Below are positions 54,656 through 62,023 of a stretch of DNA of 64,000 bases, piece after piece. Made by a program: the position numbers and the translations under genes. Position 1 is the first letter of the stretch. Each line of letters opens with the position of its first letter. This DNA comes from Lunatimonas sp. (GTDB lineage: Bacteria; Bacteroidota; Bacteroidia; Cytophagales; Cyclobacteriaceae), in contig NZ_JAFIEU010000044.1 in assembly GCF_020832325.1 (NCBI RefSeq), positions 1 through 64,000 of the forward strand, in the 5' to 3' direction. The notes under the pieces are model-generated. The model made no database searches and was not told the origin of the DNA. It was given only the letters and a program-made list of their open reading frames with translations.

Positions 54656-54836
54656 CTGTTAATATTTATTTTTAAAGGCCAGATTGAATCTCGCTAAATC
54701 AATCATCTCCGCGGGGGACGATTTCCTCGTGCTCGATTTCCTGATCTCCCCCGATAGCTCGGGGTTGGTAAGCCTCTCCCATAGCTGAAAATAGTTTATT
54801 TGCATACAAATCACCAATGAAAAAAATGACCTTAAT
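54656..54836. other. unassigned spacer between RAYT remnant and R3
   Basis: No recognisable gene. A minus-strand frame includes LWERLTNPELSGEIRKSS without family resemblance. A short palindrome, CCCCCGATAGCTCGGGG (around 54755), is present. Confidence 0.35.
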
Positions 54837-55012
54837 TTGTTAACGGATGTTTGGTTAGCATGCCTTTGCAAAACTAAGCCAGACGGAGTTCAAAATGGCG
54901 GACTTTTGTTTACTAAGACGTTCTTTAGTAAGCCATTGCAAATGGCAAATAAGGGATTTCGACTTTAAAGGAACTTAGAAATAGGAGGGTGTAGAGGATT
55001 CTACACCCAGTC
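54837..55012. repeat. ~170-bp repeat, copy R3
   Basis: The best-preserved copy. It starts TTGTTAACGG, has the core CTAAGACGTTCTTTAGTAAG, and ends in a perfect hairpin GGGTGTAG-AGGATT-CTACACCC (54987-55008). It joins directly to an RHS coding fragment, so that the minus-strand RHS frame runs into the repeat as PTGCRILYTLLFLSS and ends MAY-stop. Confidence 0.75.
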
Positions 55013-55227
55013 GGAGCTGCATCGGCCACGGCCGTAAGCTGGTTGCCGGTGTAGGTATAGGTATTCACCGTCTTCTCCACCTCTCCGGAGAAGGCGTACA
55101 GGGAGGATGTCTTTACGGTGCCCGTCAGCTGATGGGTGGAGATGGTCTGTATGGGCTGGTAGTAGTTGTCATAATAGGTCACGCTGTTGATCCACTCGGT
55201 ACTGTTGCCCTGCCTCCGTGATTTGGA
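55013..55227 (-). pseudogene. RHS-repeat gene fragment fused to repeat R3
   Basis: The minus strand encodes RRQGNSTEWINSVTYYDNYY, then QPIQTISTHQLTGTVKTSSL and YTYTGNQLTAVAD. This is an internal part of a Bacteroidota RHS-repeat protein. It has no proper start and is ended artificially by R3. Confidence 0.8.
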
Positions 55228-55289
55228 TCCCGTGGCCAGGCCTTTACACCAATTCTAGCGGCTAAAGCTTATTTTAAATTAGTAAAATC

Positions 55290-55853
55290 TTACTCTTTCC
55301 ATACTAAACTATCATATATTAAAACCAAAAGTGGCACCCTATAAATATTCTTCTTTTCAAAATCACTGTCATTTACTGCTTCTAAATATGCTTTGAAAAG
55401 ATCTGGCTCGATTACATTTGAAAGAAGCATCTGTTCTAAAACTGGGTGTAGTTTACTTATGGTAGAACGTTCAAGTTCATTGCCATTTTGTAACTTCAGA
55501 ACTTCATCGAAAATATACCAACCTCTACTCAGGTTAGAGGGATAAGTCATGCTTATAAATATATTATTATTTTTGTATATTTCCTTCATATCTATATAAT
55601 AATCTCCTACCACGTATTTTAAATAAAACTCATAATAAGATTCCTTTGATACAGAATCAAGATATTTCCTTTCAATTAAAATTTCTTCAAATTCCGACGT
55701 AAGATCTATTAAAGAAGCGACCTTTCCATTTTCTCCGATAAGTTGATAGTCTTTCATAGCGTCAAAAATCAACTTTTCCTCATCATTTAATTCTGTTTTA
55801 CTCGAACAAAAACAGAGGATAAATACCATTAGCATAAATATAATTGCTCTCAT
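55290..55853 (-). CDS. candidate immunity lipoprotein for the RHS toxin module at 55850
   Basis: A 187-residue protein with a lipoprotein-like signal (MLMVFILCFCSS, Cys near 16). The mature part is acidic and helical: KLIFDAMKDYQLIGENGKVA, YYEFYLKYVVGDYYIDMKEI and SRGWYIFDEVLKLQNG. No family is recognised. Its ATG overlaps the stop of the toxin module by 4 bases (ATGA). This tight coupling, its acidity and envelope targeting fit an immunity protein acting in the periplasm. Its AT-rich codons contrast with the neighbouring core genes, suggesting acquisition. Confidence 0.65.
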   Translation of the reverse strand: MRAIIFMLMVFILCFCSSKTELNDEEKLIFDAMKDYQLIGENGKVASLIDLTSEFEEILIERKYLDSVSKESYYEFYLKYVVGDYYIDMKEIYKNNNIFISMTYPSNLSRGWYIFDEVLKLQNGNELERSTISKLHPVLEQMLLSNVIEPDLFKAYLEAVNDSDFEKKNIYRVPLLVLIYDSLVWKE

Positions 55854-56830
55854 CTTCCAAAAATCCAGTTACTCATAAATTTAGTTTGGTTCCTAAAATT
55901 CAAAAATAAACCACTCGGTCCACCCCACCTTATTCCCCAATTTCCATTTTCGAATGTCTTAGTTTGATAATTGTGGTGTGGAAAAACCAACCCTTTGATT
56001 GACCCATGAAATGGGATTTCATACAACATCTTTACGTTTCTATCACCAATTGAAAAAGATGCAAACTGGTCACCGCTTGGCCCAAAAAATGAATTTACAG
56101 CACCTTGATTTACCCTAGACAATAGATGTGTCCCTCCAATTCCCAAACATTCTGAACTTAAGCAGTCAAATAATCCATTAAGATCTATATCTGTTCCATT
56201 AACCATATGATGTTTTATACCTTTTAATAAATGAACAGCAACTTTATTTCTTCCGGCATTTTTCAAGTTTAGGACTCCGGGATGTTCTATTCCATCGTAC
56301 CGTTCAAAAAGGTACCTTTTATAGGACGTATGCAAGTGATTCAACCCAGCCACAGTCGCCCCAACAGCTGCACCTCTCCAAAAATCTCCCCCGGACATTT
56401 TTGATGCAACCCCTCCCGCCAGGGCTGACCCCCCAATTTGACCAAACGGACCAGCATTATGCAATGCCGATCCCGTTAATGAACCGAAGGCCCCTGCTGC
56501 ATACATTGAAAGTGAAGGACTTTGACCAAAGGCGGTCCCAACCATCAAATTTGCTTGTCCATGAAGCATTGCCCTTCCTACTTCATTAAGTACCTTGCCT
56601 CCAAAAGAGCCCGCGGTTCCCCCAAATCCTCCAACAGCTGATCCAATTCCAGCGGTTGCTGCGCCGGATACTGCACCTATTGCAAGGGATTTGCCAAACT
56701 GCCCCCAATTCCAGTTTTCAAACCCACCTTTACTAAAGCCTACACTGGCCGTATATCCTGCCCCACCTAGGGCTGCGCCGATTGCAATGGCAGCCAGAAA
56801 TGCTATCTCCCCGTCCGGATCCATCATCAC
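55850..56830 (-). CDS. orphan RHS-type C-terminal toxin module
   Basis: A 326-residue protein from a GTG start. It opens with the end of an RHS core (VMMDPDGE, normally followed by the cleavage and variable region). A Gly/Ala-rich linker follows (AAIAIGAALGGAGYTASVGF, AIGAVSGAATAGIGSAVGGF) to about residue 160, with GATVAGLNHLHTSYK. The last 150 residues are a unique domain with GNWGIRWGGPSGLFLNFRN and several His/Asn motifs (KHHMVNGTD, FPHHNYQ). I do not recognise its activity. The RHS core is missing upstream, where a stop codon interrupts the frame (see 56858). It is followed with overlap by a probable immunity gene. Confidence 0.72.
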   Translation of the reverse strand: MMMDPDGEIAFLAAIAIGAALGGAGYTASVGFSKGGFENWNWGQFGKSLAIGAVSGAATAGIGSAVGGFGGTAGSFGGKVLNEVGRAMLHGQANLMVGTAFGQSPSLSMYAAGAFGSLTGSALHNAGPFGQIGGSALAGGVASKMSGGDFWRGAAVGATVAGLNHLHTSYKRYLFERYDGIEHPGVLNLKNAGRNKVAVHLLKGIKHHMVNGTDIDLNGLFDCLSSECLGIGGTHLLSRVNQGAVNSFFGPSGDQFASFSIGDRNVKMLYEIPFHGSIKGLVFPHHNYQTKTFENGNWGIRWGGPSGLFLNFRNQTKFMSNWIFGR

Positions 56831-56857
56831 CGGCCTGCCCCGCAGGCTAGCTCCTCA

Positions 56858-57067
56858 CTAAATCTCGTCACTGGAGGGATTTTTTAACGTTCTGCCCTCC
56901 ATGGCTAAATATGGCGAGGCAAACTGATCCTGCGGATCAACCCCAAAACAACTCCACGCTAAAATCATCAAAAGCTTGTCCCGATCTTTTCTTAGGAAAC
57001 GCTTCCGACGGTGCCGGACTCTCGGTACCGGGATAAAATAATATCCGGGCTCTTCTGCTACTACTTC
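56858..57067 (-). pseudogene. interrupted end of an RHS core
   Basis: An open frame without start on the minus strand encodes FGVDPQDQFASPYLAM, the RHS core's C-terminal signature. It then runs into about 58 bases that end in a stop codon (56858-56860). The expected continuation, GRPVMMDPDGE, resumes only at the start of the toxin module at 56830. Upstream the frame reads RVRHRRKRFLRKDRDK, not RHS-like, and is closed by another stop. Confidence 0.65.
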
Positions 57068-57106
57068 CTAGTATAACTTTTCATGTCCTTGCGAGTGCAA
57101 TTATTA

Positions 57107-58096
57107 TCAATTCGCTACTCTTCGATATATATAACTGTCTCCTGATATGCTCAATGAAAGCTTATGTCGGGTCAACTCTATGATCTCAAACCATAAAGGC
57201 TCTTGGGCAGGTGTTTTCTCCAACAGTAAGACCATAGTGTTTTTGCTTAGCTTCAAAAATCCATTTTCACTACTTTCTTTATTAGTACAGACGTGTTTTA
57301 AAACAAAAGGAAGAGATTCTTTTTCGGACCTAATAGATATAGACAATGGAGGTCTGGAATAAATAACTGAAGGTTTATAATTCTGCAGTTCCCAATCCCC
57401 TACCAACAACCTCTCTTTTTCATACTTTTTGGGAATGTCCCAGTTCTCTTTTTCAAAGATCACACTTTCTAATTTTCCAGAATTAACCATCATTCCTTTT
57501 ATAAAACTTTCGTTCCATTCTACTAACAGTATTTTATATTCCATCACCATATGGATATTCAAAAAGTAAAAACCTGAGAATTCCTCTAATTGCCACCGTA
57601 TTCTCTGATTAAGTACATCACTATCATTTTCATAACTGAAGTTTCCCAGCCCGTTGTCCATGAAATCAAAGTAGCTGTCTACCCTGAACCTGGTGCGGTC
57701 GACCCAACAGGATTCTGTCAAATCTCCCATCAAGAAGGAATAACTTTTATCGATATTGCTGATAGAATCGGTGTTTGCCATTGTTATGGATTGTTCCGCC
57801 ATTTGCAACTGTAGAAAATCATTTTCAATCTTATACTGTAATTTCCATATTTCACCTTCTTCATTCGTAATTATTAAGGATTTATTGGATTTGACTTCCC
57901 ATCTGATTTTTGTTTTTTCCTCCCTGGATACAAAGTAGGACTCGTCTTCACGCAAATCAAGTATAACAATACTTTCGCAATCTAAAGGGTTTAGGTTTAT
58001 CCATCTTTTTTGTAACAGATCATTTGAAAACCCTTCAAGAAATGGAACGCAGAGCAATATACAATGTATCAAATACTTATAGAGTCTCATTTTCAT
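57107..58096 (-). CDS. candidate immunity protein for the toxin module at 58098
   Basis: A 329-residue secreted protein with signal peptide (MKMRLYKYLIHCILLCVPFL). The chosen ATG lies one base after the toxin module's stop; an upstream ATG at 58129 would overlap the toxin and precede the signal. The mature part is beta-rich with two similar halves, each starting with a W-rich lipocalin-like strand: LLQKRWINLN near residue 20 and LLVGDWELQNYKPS near 230, with LMGDLTESCW between. I recognise no named family. Position and signal suggest a periplasmic immunity role. Confidence 0.62.
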   Translation of the reverse strand: MKMRLYKYLIHCILLCVPFLEGFSNDLLQKRWINLNPLDCESIVILDLREDESYFVSREEKTKIRWEVKSNKSLIITNEEGEIWKLQYKIENDFLQLQMAEQSITMANTDSISNIDKSYSFLMGDLTESCWVDRTRFRVDSYFDFMDNGLGNFSYENDSDVLNQRIRWQLEEFSGFYFLNIHMVMEYKILLVEWNESFIKGMMVNSGKLESVIFEKENWDIPKKYEKERLLVGDWELQNYKPSVIYSRPPLSISIRSEKESLPFVLKHVCTNKESSENGFLKLSKNTMVLLLEKTPAQEPLWFEIIELTRHKLSLSISGDSYIYRRVAN

Positions 58097-58097
58097 T

Positions 58098-58778
58098 TTA
58101 TTTGCCACCAAACCTATTAACAAATTCATTATACCTTCTAAAAAACCTATTATCGTAGTGCTTTATGAAGAAGTTGTCCCTAGCTTGGATACTTTTGAAG
58201 CTAGCAAAAAAATAGTCTAGCGTTCCCTGCCTTAGAGCGATGGTCTGGCTACCTTTCCAGAATCTGTTTAACCCAAAGTCCACCAAGTTATTATATTTGT
58301 CATAACTATCTAAGTTTACATCATTTTTTAGTAAAAACAAATGAATTTCTTCCCCATCGTACAAGCCACTTTCAAAGCTCCTTGACTTAAGGCCCCTTCC
58401 TTTCAGACTATAACCTTTGAAATATTTCTCCTTTATTTGATCTGCTATGTGTGCGTTATTTTCTCTGTACTTGCTTTCTGCATCCAAATCTGCAACACCA
58501 TGTAGTCCTCTGACATAGTGCTTTAATAACAATGATTCTACTGCATGGTTTGCCATATGATTCAACCCTGCTACCGTCGCCCCAGCTGCCGCCAAAATTC
58601 GCCCCTGGACATATGGTGCGGCAAACCCCGTAGGGGTGTACACATTCGTTGACGATATCAGGTGCCTAATGTTGGTGAAGCCAAAGCCATTCTTTGCGGA
58701 ATCCCTTTCTATTGTCCGGATAGCTTTGCGCAAACCCCCTACCAAGTATGCACGTATCCATTTGATGCTACGACCCAC
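58098..58778 (-). CDS. orphan RHS-type C-terminal toxin module
   Basis: A 226-residue protein from GTG 58778. The N-terminal 85 residues resemble the linker of RHS C-termini, with GRILAAAGATVAGLNHMANH closely matching GAAVGATVAGLNHLHTSY of the second module. The C-terminal 130 residues are unique: KSRSFESGLYDGEEIHLFLL, LVDFGLNRFWKGSQTIALRQ and FFIKHYDNRFFRRYNEFVNR, rich in Phe, Arg and Tyr. There is no RHS core and no signal peptide. It is followed one base later by a secreted immunity candidate and preceded by a VapBC pair. The toxin activity is unknown. Confidence 0.65.
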   Translation of the reverse strand: MGRSIKWIRAYLVGGLRKAIRTIERDSAKNGFGFTNIRHLISSTNVYTPTGFAAPYVQGRILAAAGATVAGLNHMANHAVESLLLKHYVRGLHGVADLDAESKYRENNAHIADQIKEKYFKGYSLKGRGLKSRSFESGLYDGEEIHLFLLKNDVNLDSYDKYNNLVDFGLNRFWKGSQTIALRQGTLDYFFASFKSIQARDNFFIKHYDNRFFRRYNEFVNRFGGK

Positions 58779-58805
58779 AAGGAAAAACCTAGTTTTAGCA
58801 CATAC

Positions 58806-59228
58806 TTATCTGGCATTCCAAATTTTTAGGTATTCATACGGAGTCAAAACTGGTATTTCAGATTCTTTAAAATCTTTTCCATTTCTTGTAATTAATATGC
58901 TACAGTCCGAATTTACAGCACAATAGTATTGCAAGGAATCTTCAAAATCTCCAAACTTAGATAACAATCCTTTATCAATCACTTTACTCGTCAGGTCCGA
59001 AGTCTCAGCAATTACCTTGAATTTTCGGATTTTCTGTTTAACAACTTCTTTATCTTCAAATCTTGACAGCAAATAAAAAACCGTTGAATAGGTTAGCGCA
59101 GAAACGACTAAGTGTATTTCTCCTTTGTCTGCAAGTGTTGCTATTTTAGCTACCGATTCATAAAAGGGTTCGCGTTCACCTAATAAATCGACAACCACAT
59201 TTGTGTCAAGAAATAGTTTGTCTTTCAT
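58806..59228 (-). CDS. PIN-domain toxin (VapC-like)
   Basis: A 140-residue PIN-domain nuclease: LFLDTNVVVDLL with the first catalytic Asp, YESVAKIATLADKGEIHLVV, and SKFGDFEDSLQYYCAVNSDC with the second acidic group. CSILITRNGKDFKES follows near the end. It cleaves RNA when freed from its antitoxin. It overlaps the antitoxin gene by 4 bases (ATGA) and its stop is 27 bases from the first RHS toxin module. Confidence 0.9.
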   Translation of the reverse strand: MKDKLFLDTNVVVDLLGEREPFYESVAKIATLADKGEIHLVVSALTYSTVFYLLSRFEDKEVVKQKIRKFKVIAETSDLTSKVIDKGLLSKFGDFEDSLQYYCAVNSDCSILITRNGKDFKESEIPVLTPYEYLKIWNAR

Positions 59229-59482
59229 TTATATTTCTCCCCTAAATAATCGCCATACGCCTTTTTATAATCATAGTCATTAGGAATCTTCACACCTGTT
59301 CTTAGACTTTTGACAAATGGTGAGATTTCAATGTCTGAACCGGATGGAACGTCTTCCTGGGAAATCAATGTTCTAAGGTAAGACTCAATCATGCCTGACA
59401 AACTCCTTTTGTGTGATGCAGCATACGCTTTTGCTCTGTCAATCACGTATTTGTCGAGTTTCAATGTTAATTTCGTATCCAT
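59225..59482 (-). CDS. ribbon-helix-helix antitoxin (DUF6364-like)
   Basis: An 85-residue antitoxin. The N-terminal ribbon-helix-helix reads TKLTLKLDKYVIDRAKAYAA and SHKRSLSGMIESYLRTL. A C-terminal flexible tail with DYDYKKAYGDYLGEKYK should bind and block the PIN toxin. It is first gene of the pair and probably autoregulates it. Confidence 0.87.
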   Translation of the reverse strand: MDTKLTLKLDKYVIDRAKAYAASHKRSLSGMIESYLRTLISQEDVPSGSDIEISPFVKSLRTGVKIPNDYDYKKAYGDYLGEKYK

Positions 59483-59813
59483 AATGTATAGTTATACGTA
59501 CAAATTTATAAAATCCGTCCGTATAAGTCAAGCCTAATTTGCGCTTCACAACGGCGTTTACATACATGCTTCGCTTTAAAGCAGCACTGCCTTCCCCGCC
59601 AAAGCCCGATTCAGGCTGAATCTGCCTTGTCTCCAAGTTCGGGTAGTTTCTTGGCCAAGGCACGGATGTCTGCCCAAGCTGCAGGAGGTTTTGGCGGGAA
59701 CTGGTGGGCGGTATCGCCATGGTAGCGGCCAAAACGTGCCCACAGGACTTCATCGTCATGCCACGGGTCGAAACCCCTAGTTACCAAAAACCAAACGGTA
59801 TCAAACAAACCTC
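59483..59813. repeat. intergenic remnant with second GFDPW-QFPPKP fragment
   Basis: At 59684-59780 the minus strand encodes RGFDPWHDDEV and FGRYHGDTAHQFPPKP, the better copy of the fragment at 54323. The frame opens inside the 3' end of ftsE and ends at 59611 without a recognisable domain. The remaining DNA (59483-59680) holds nothing I can identify. Confidence 0.5.
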
Positions 59814-60530
59814 CTATAGAGCCCAATCTTGGCCTATCTGGAATTTGGTCGTTTTCGAGTCCAACAGCCGGCCGTTTTCACATTTGAGAATTCGGTATGG
59901 ATACTTCTTTAGCAGTTCGTAATTATGGGTCGCCATTAGGATTGCGGTACCCCGTTTATTGATCTCCTGAAAAAGTTTAAATATCCCATCCGACACTTCC
60001 GGATCCAAATTACCGGTAGGCTCATCGGCCAATAGGATGGCAGGCTCGTTCAATAAGGCCCTGGCTATTACCACACGCTGTTGTTCCCCTCCTGATAGCT
60101 GATGGGGAAATTTGGAGGAAGCACCGCCAAGACCTACACCCATCAGCACCTCGATCATGCGGCTTTTCATTTTGGTCTTGTCTTTCCATCCAGTAGCCCG
60201 CATGACAAAATGCAGGTTGTCCGATACAGTCCGATCTGGGAACAATTGAAAATCTTGAAATACAATCCCCAGTTTTCTTCGGAGGAAGGGGATGTTCTTG
60301 GTTTTGATACCATTGAGTGGATAGCCGGCCACAGTTCCCTCTCCCATGATGAGGGGTAGGTCGGCATAGAGCGTTTTTAGCAGGGAGCTTTTTCCACTCC
60401 CTGTACGGCCAATTAAAAAAACAAACTCTCCCTTTTCGATCGAAAAATTCAAATCTGTAAGTACCGTGTTGATTCCCTGAAATACACTGGCATTGGAGAC
60501 GTTTACAACGGGTTCACTGGAAAAAACCAT
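59814..60530 (-). CDS. ftsE: cell-division ATP-binding protein
   Basis: A 238-residue ABC ATPase. Walker A is [12 protein letters not shown], the Q-loop is in [10 protein letters not shown], the signature is LSGGEQQR and Walker B is [14 protein letters not shown], with the H-loop in MATHNYELL. The NTFF/MATH-type pattern and [17 protein letters not shown] identify it as FtsE rather than a LolD-type ATPase. FtsE works with the membrane protein FtsX to activate peptidoglycan hydrolases. ftsX is not adjacent, which is usual in Bacteroidota. Its last codons abut the GFDPW remnant, so its 3' end may have been altered. Confidence 0.9.
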   Translation of the reverse strand: MVFSSEPVVNVSNASVFQGINTVLTDLNFSIEKGEFVFLIGRTGSGKSSLLKTLYADLPLIMGEGTVAGYPLNGIKTKNIPFLRRKLGIVFQDFQLFPDRTVSDNLHFVMRATGWKDKTKMKSRMIEVLMGVGLGGASSKFPHQLSGGEQQRVVIARALLNEPAILLADEPTGNLDPEVSDGIFKLFQEINKRGTAILMATHNYELLKKYPYRILKCENGRLLDSKTTKFQIGQDWAL

Positions 60531-60535
60531 GCGAT

Positions 60536-60739
60536 TTAGAGGGCTAATTTCTGGAGTTTTCCGAATGGGAGGTCTTTTATGAGCGATTCCAGCTCTGCTT
60601 CTTTGCCTTCCCAGCCGAATTTTTCAATGTTTTTAAGTGGTCGGTCCGCCCGAAAGTAGGCGACTAACACAAAGTTTTCGTCCCTGATCTGAATGTAATC
60701 AGGTATTTTCGCCTTTCCTTTCACTTTGATGATGTACAT
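60536..60739 (-). CDS. small conserved protein next to ftsE
   Basis: A 67-residue protein MYIIKVKGKAKIPDYIQIRD onward, ending LIKDLPFGKLQKLAL. It is beta-rich and conserved next to ftsE or transaldolase genes in Cytophagales, as far as I recall. No named domain. ATG 60739 is preferred over 60769 because the longer start adds an unrelated MQHSHLKERV. Confidence 0.6.
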   Translation of the reverse strand: MYIIKVKGKAKIPDYIQIRDENFVLVAYFRADRPLKNIEKFGWEGKEAELESLIKDLPFGKLQKLAL

Positions 60740-60828
60740 GACCCTTTCTTTCAAATGACTATGTTGCAAATAACGAAAATCGGACCGAAAAGATCCGATT
60801 AGCTGATTCGATTTAGTATCTGTAACAC

Positions 60829-60860
60829 AAAAAAGGGTAAAGCTGTTGACTTTACCCTCT
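60829..60860 (-). terminator. rho-independent terminator after the transaldolase-like gene
   Basis: On the minus strand AGGGTAAAG pairs with CTTTACCCT around a 7-base loop, followed by TTTTTTG. It starts 10 bases after the gene's stop. A second, weaker stem (AATCGGA/TCCGATT) follows at about 60777-60800. Confidence 0.88.
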
Positions 60861-60869
60861 ACGCTGGAC

Positions 60870-61529
60870 TCATTTTTTGTTTACCTTGGCGTGATCGGCC
60901 AGGAATTGGGCCAACCCTTTGTCCGTTAAAGGGTGGTTCAACAATCCGGTAATGACTTTTAGTGGACAGGTAACCACGTCTGCGCCTATTTCTGCGCACT
61001 TGATCAAGTGCATGGTATGCCTTACGGAAGCAGCGAGAATTTGCGTTTCGAAATCATAGTTTTGGTAGATGTGCGCTATTTGCTCGATCAACTCCAGTCC
61101 ATCGAACGAAATGTCATCCAGTCGTCCTATGAAAGGGGAGAGGTAGGTAGCTCCGGCTTTTGCCGCCAAAATGGCCTGTCCAGCCGAGAAGACCAACGTA
61201 CAGTTCGTCCGAATTCCTTCGCTGTGAAAATATTTAATTGCCTTGATACCATCTTTGATCATGGGGATCTTTACGACAATCTTATCATCGATTTTGGCCA
61301 ATTCCTTGCCTTCTTTGATCATTCCCTCAAATGCGGTGGAAATTACTTCGGCACTTACTTTATCGTCGACAATATCGCAAATGGCCTTGTAATGTGCCGT
61401 GACGTTTTCGTCTCCACTAATACCTTCTTTGGCCATGAGGGAGGGGTTGGTGGTGACGCCATCCAATACACCCAGATCGTAGGCTTCCCTAATTTCGTCT
61501 AGGTTAGCCGTGTCAATAAAGAATTTCAT
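60870..61529 (-). CDS. transaldolase / fructose-6-phosphate aldolase-like protein
   Basis: A 219-residue short-form transaldolase. It has MKFFIDTANLDEI, DGVTTNPSLMAKEG, VVKIPMIKDGIKAIK with the Schiff-base lysine, NCTLVFSAGQAILAAKAGATYLSPFIGR spread over residues 108-136, ILAASVRHTMHL and ADVVTCPLKVI. The length fits TalC/Fsa. Many such bacterial proteins act as transaldolases in the pentose phosphate pathway. It has its own terminator and lies just after the ffs RNA gene on the same strand. Confidence 0.9.
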   Translation of the reverse strand: MKFFIDTANLDEIREAYDLGVLDGVTTNPSLMAKEGISGDENVTAHYKAICDIVDDKVSAEVISTAFEGMIKEGKELAKIDDKIVVKIPMIKDGIKAIKYFHSEGIRTNCTLVFSAGQAILAAKAGATYLSPFIGRLDDISFDGLELIEQIAHIYQNYDFETQILAASVRHTMHLIKCAEIGADVVTCPLKVITGLLNHPLTDKGLAQFLADHAKVNKK

Positions 61530-61613
61530 GCTAGTTATGGTTTATTTGGTTGATAATTCTATGGTTAAAACGCGTCAGTGTTTACCGGAACGTGGAAAAA
61601 AAAGAAAAAAATA

Positions 61614-61694
61614 AGCGGCATCGCACCGCTACAACCGCCTACCCTTGCTTCCTTCCGGACCTGGGGGATTCAGCAGGAGCTGGTCGTGCCGCTC
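61614..61694 (-). ncRNA. ffs: signal recognition particle RNA, small type
   Basis: The minus strand carries the universal SRP core GGTCCGGAAGGAAGCA and its pairing partner in a long helix. The outer stem AGCGGCACGACC closes with GTGCGATGCCGCT. The mature RNA is about 80 nucleotides, a small-type 4.5S-like RNA that binds Ffh. A run of T residues (minus strand, downstream of 61614) ends transcription. Confidence 0.93.
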
Positions 61695-61698
61695 GATA

Positions 61699-61706
61699 CA
61701 AAGGTA
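61699..61706 (-). promoter_or_regulatory. -7 box of the ffs promoter
   Basis: On the minus strand TACCTTTG fits the Bacteroidota -7 consensus TAnnTTTG. A CTTG lies 19 bases upstream where TTTG is expected. The predicted start of transcription falls within a few bases of the RNA's 5' end. Confidence 0.7.
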
Positions 61707-61775
61707 CATAATTTACCCTTTCCTGCAAGCCGATCCCACGGATTTCAGCGGAAAAAGGTGTAAAAAACTCATTCT

Positions 61776-61800
61776 CAAATCCAAAATATTTTTGGATTTG
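61776..61800. repeat. perfect 11-bp inverted repeat upstream of ffs
   Basis: CAAATCCAAAA and TTTTGGATTTG surround TAT. It lies about 80 bases upstream of the ffs promoter. No T-run follows outside the stem. It could be a protein-binding palindrome or a terminator of transcription entering from the other side. Confidence 0.5.
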
Positions 61801-62023
61801 GCGTTTTCTTGGTAGGCTGGTTGATGGTCATAGCAAAGGCCCCATCCGCGCTTTCGGGCATTTTGGCACATACGTTCTTTTGCGGCACCATAATTGATAC
61901 TGAATAGGACGGCTAGCGGAGCGTCTTTTGTATCGCTTATTTTTCCGTAGAAGCTACGGATCTCAGGGTATAGAAATGTTTCGAAAGCTGGATTACGATT
62001 AGATTGTTCATAAACCGAAAAAA
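61801..62023. other. intergenic region with an unassigned minus-strand open frame
   Basis: From about 62040 down to 61722 the minus strand is open without a clear start (segments FYGKISDTKDAPLAVLFSIN and RKRGWGLCYDHQPAYQENAK). It overlaps the start of the lipoprotein gene on the other strand. No family is recognised; it may be a decayed gene or chance. Confidence 0.3.

Noticed and set aside
53101-55012. Possible CRISPR array because of repeated ~170-bp units with hairpins
   Set aside because: Only three copies, irregular spacing (about 650-970 bases), imperfect identity and no cas genes; a REP-type or mobile repeat fits better.
59814-60530. LolD-type lipoprotein exporter ATPase instead of FtsE
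   Set aside because: The local sequence around the Q-loop and the family pattern fit FtsE better, and no LolC/E-type permease is nearby.
61578-61763. Plus-strand open frame over the ffs region
   Set aside because: It covers the SRP RNA and its terminator on the opposite strand; composition starts with a Lys run caused by the T-run of the RNA terminator.
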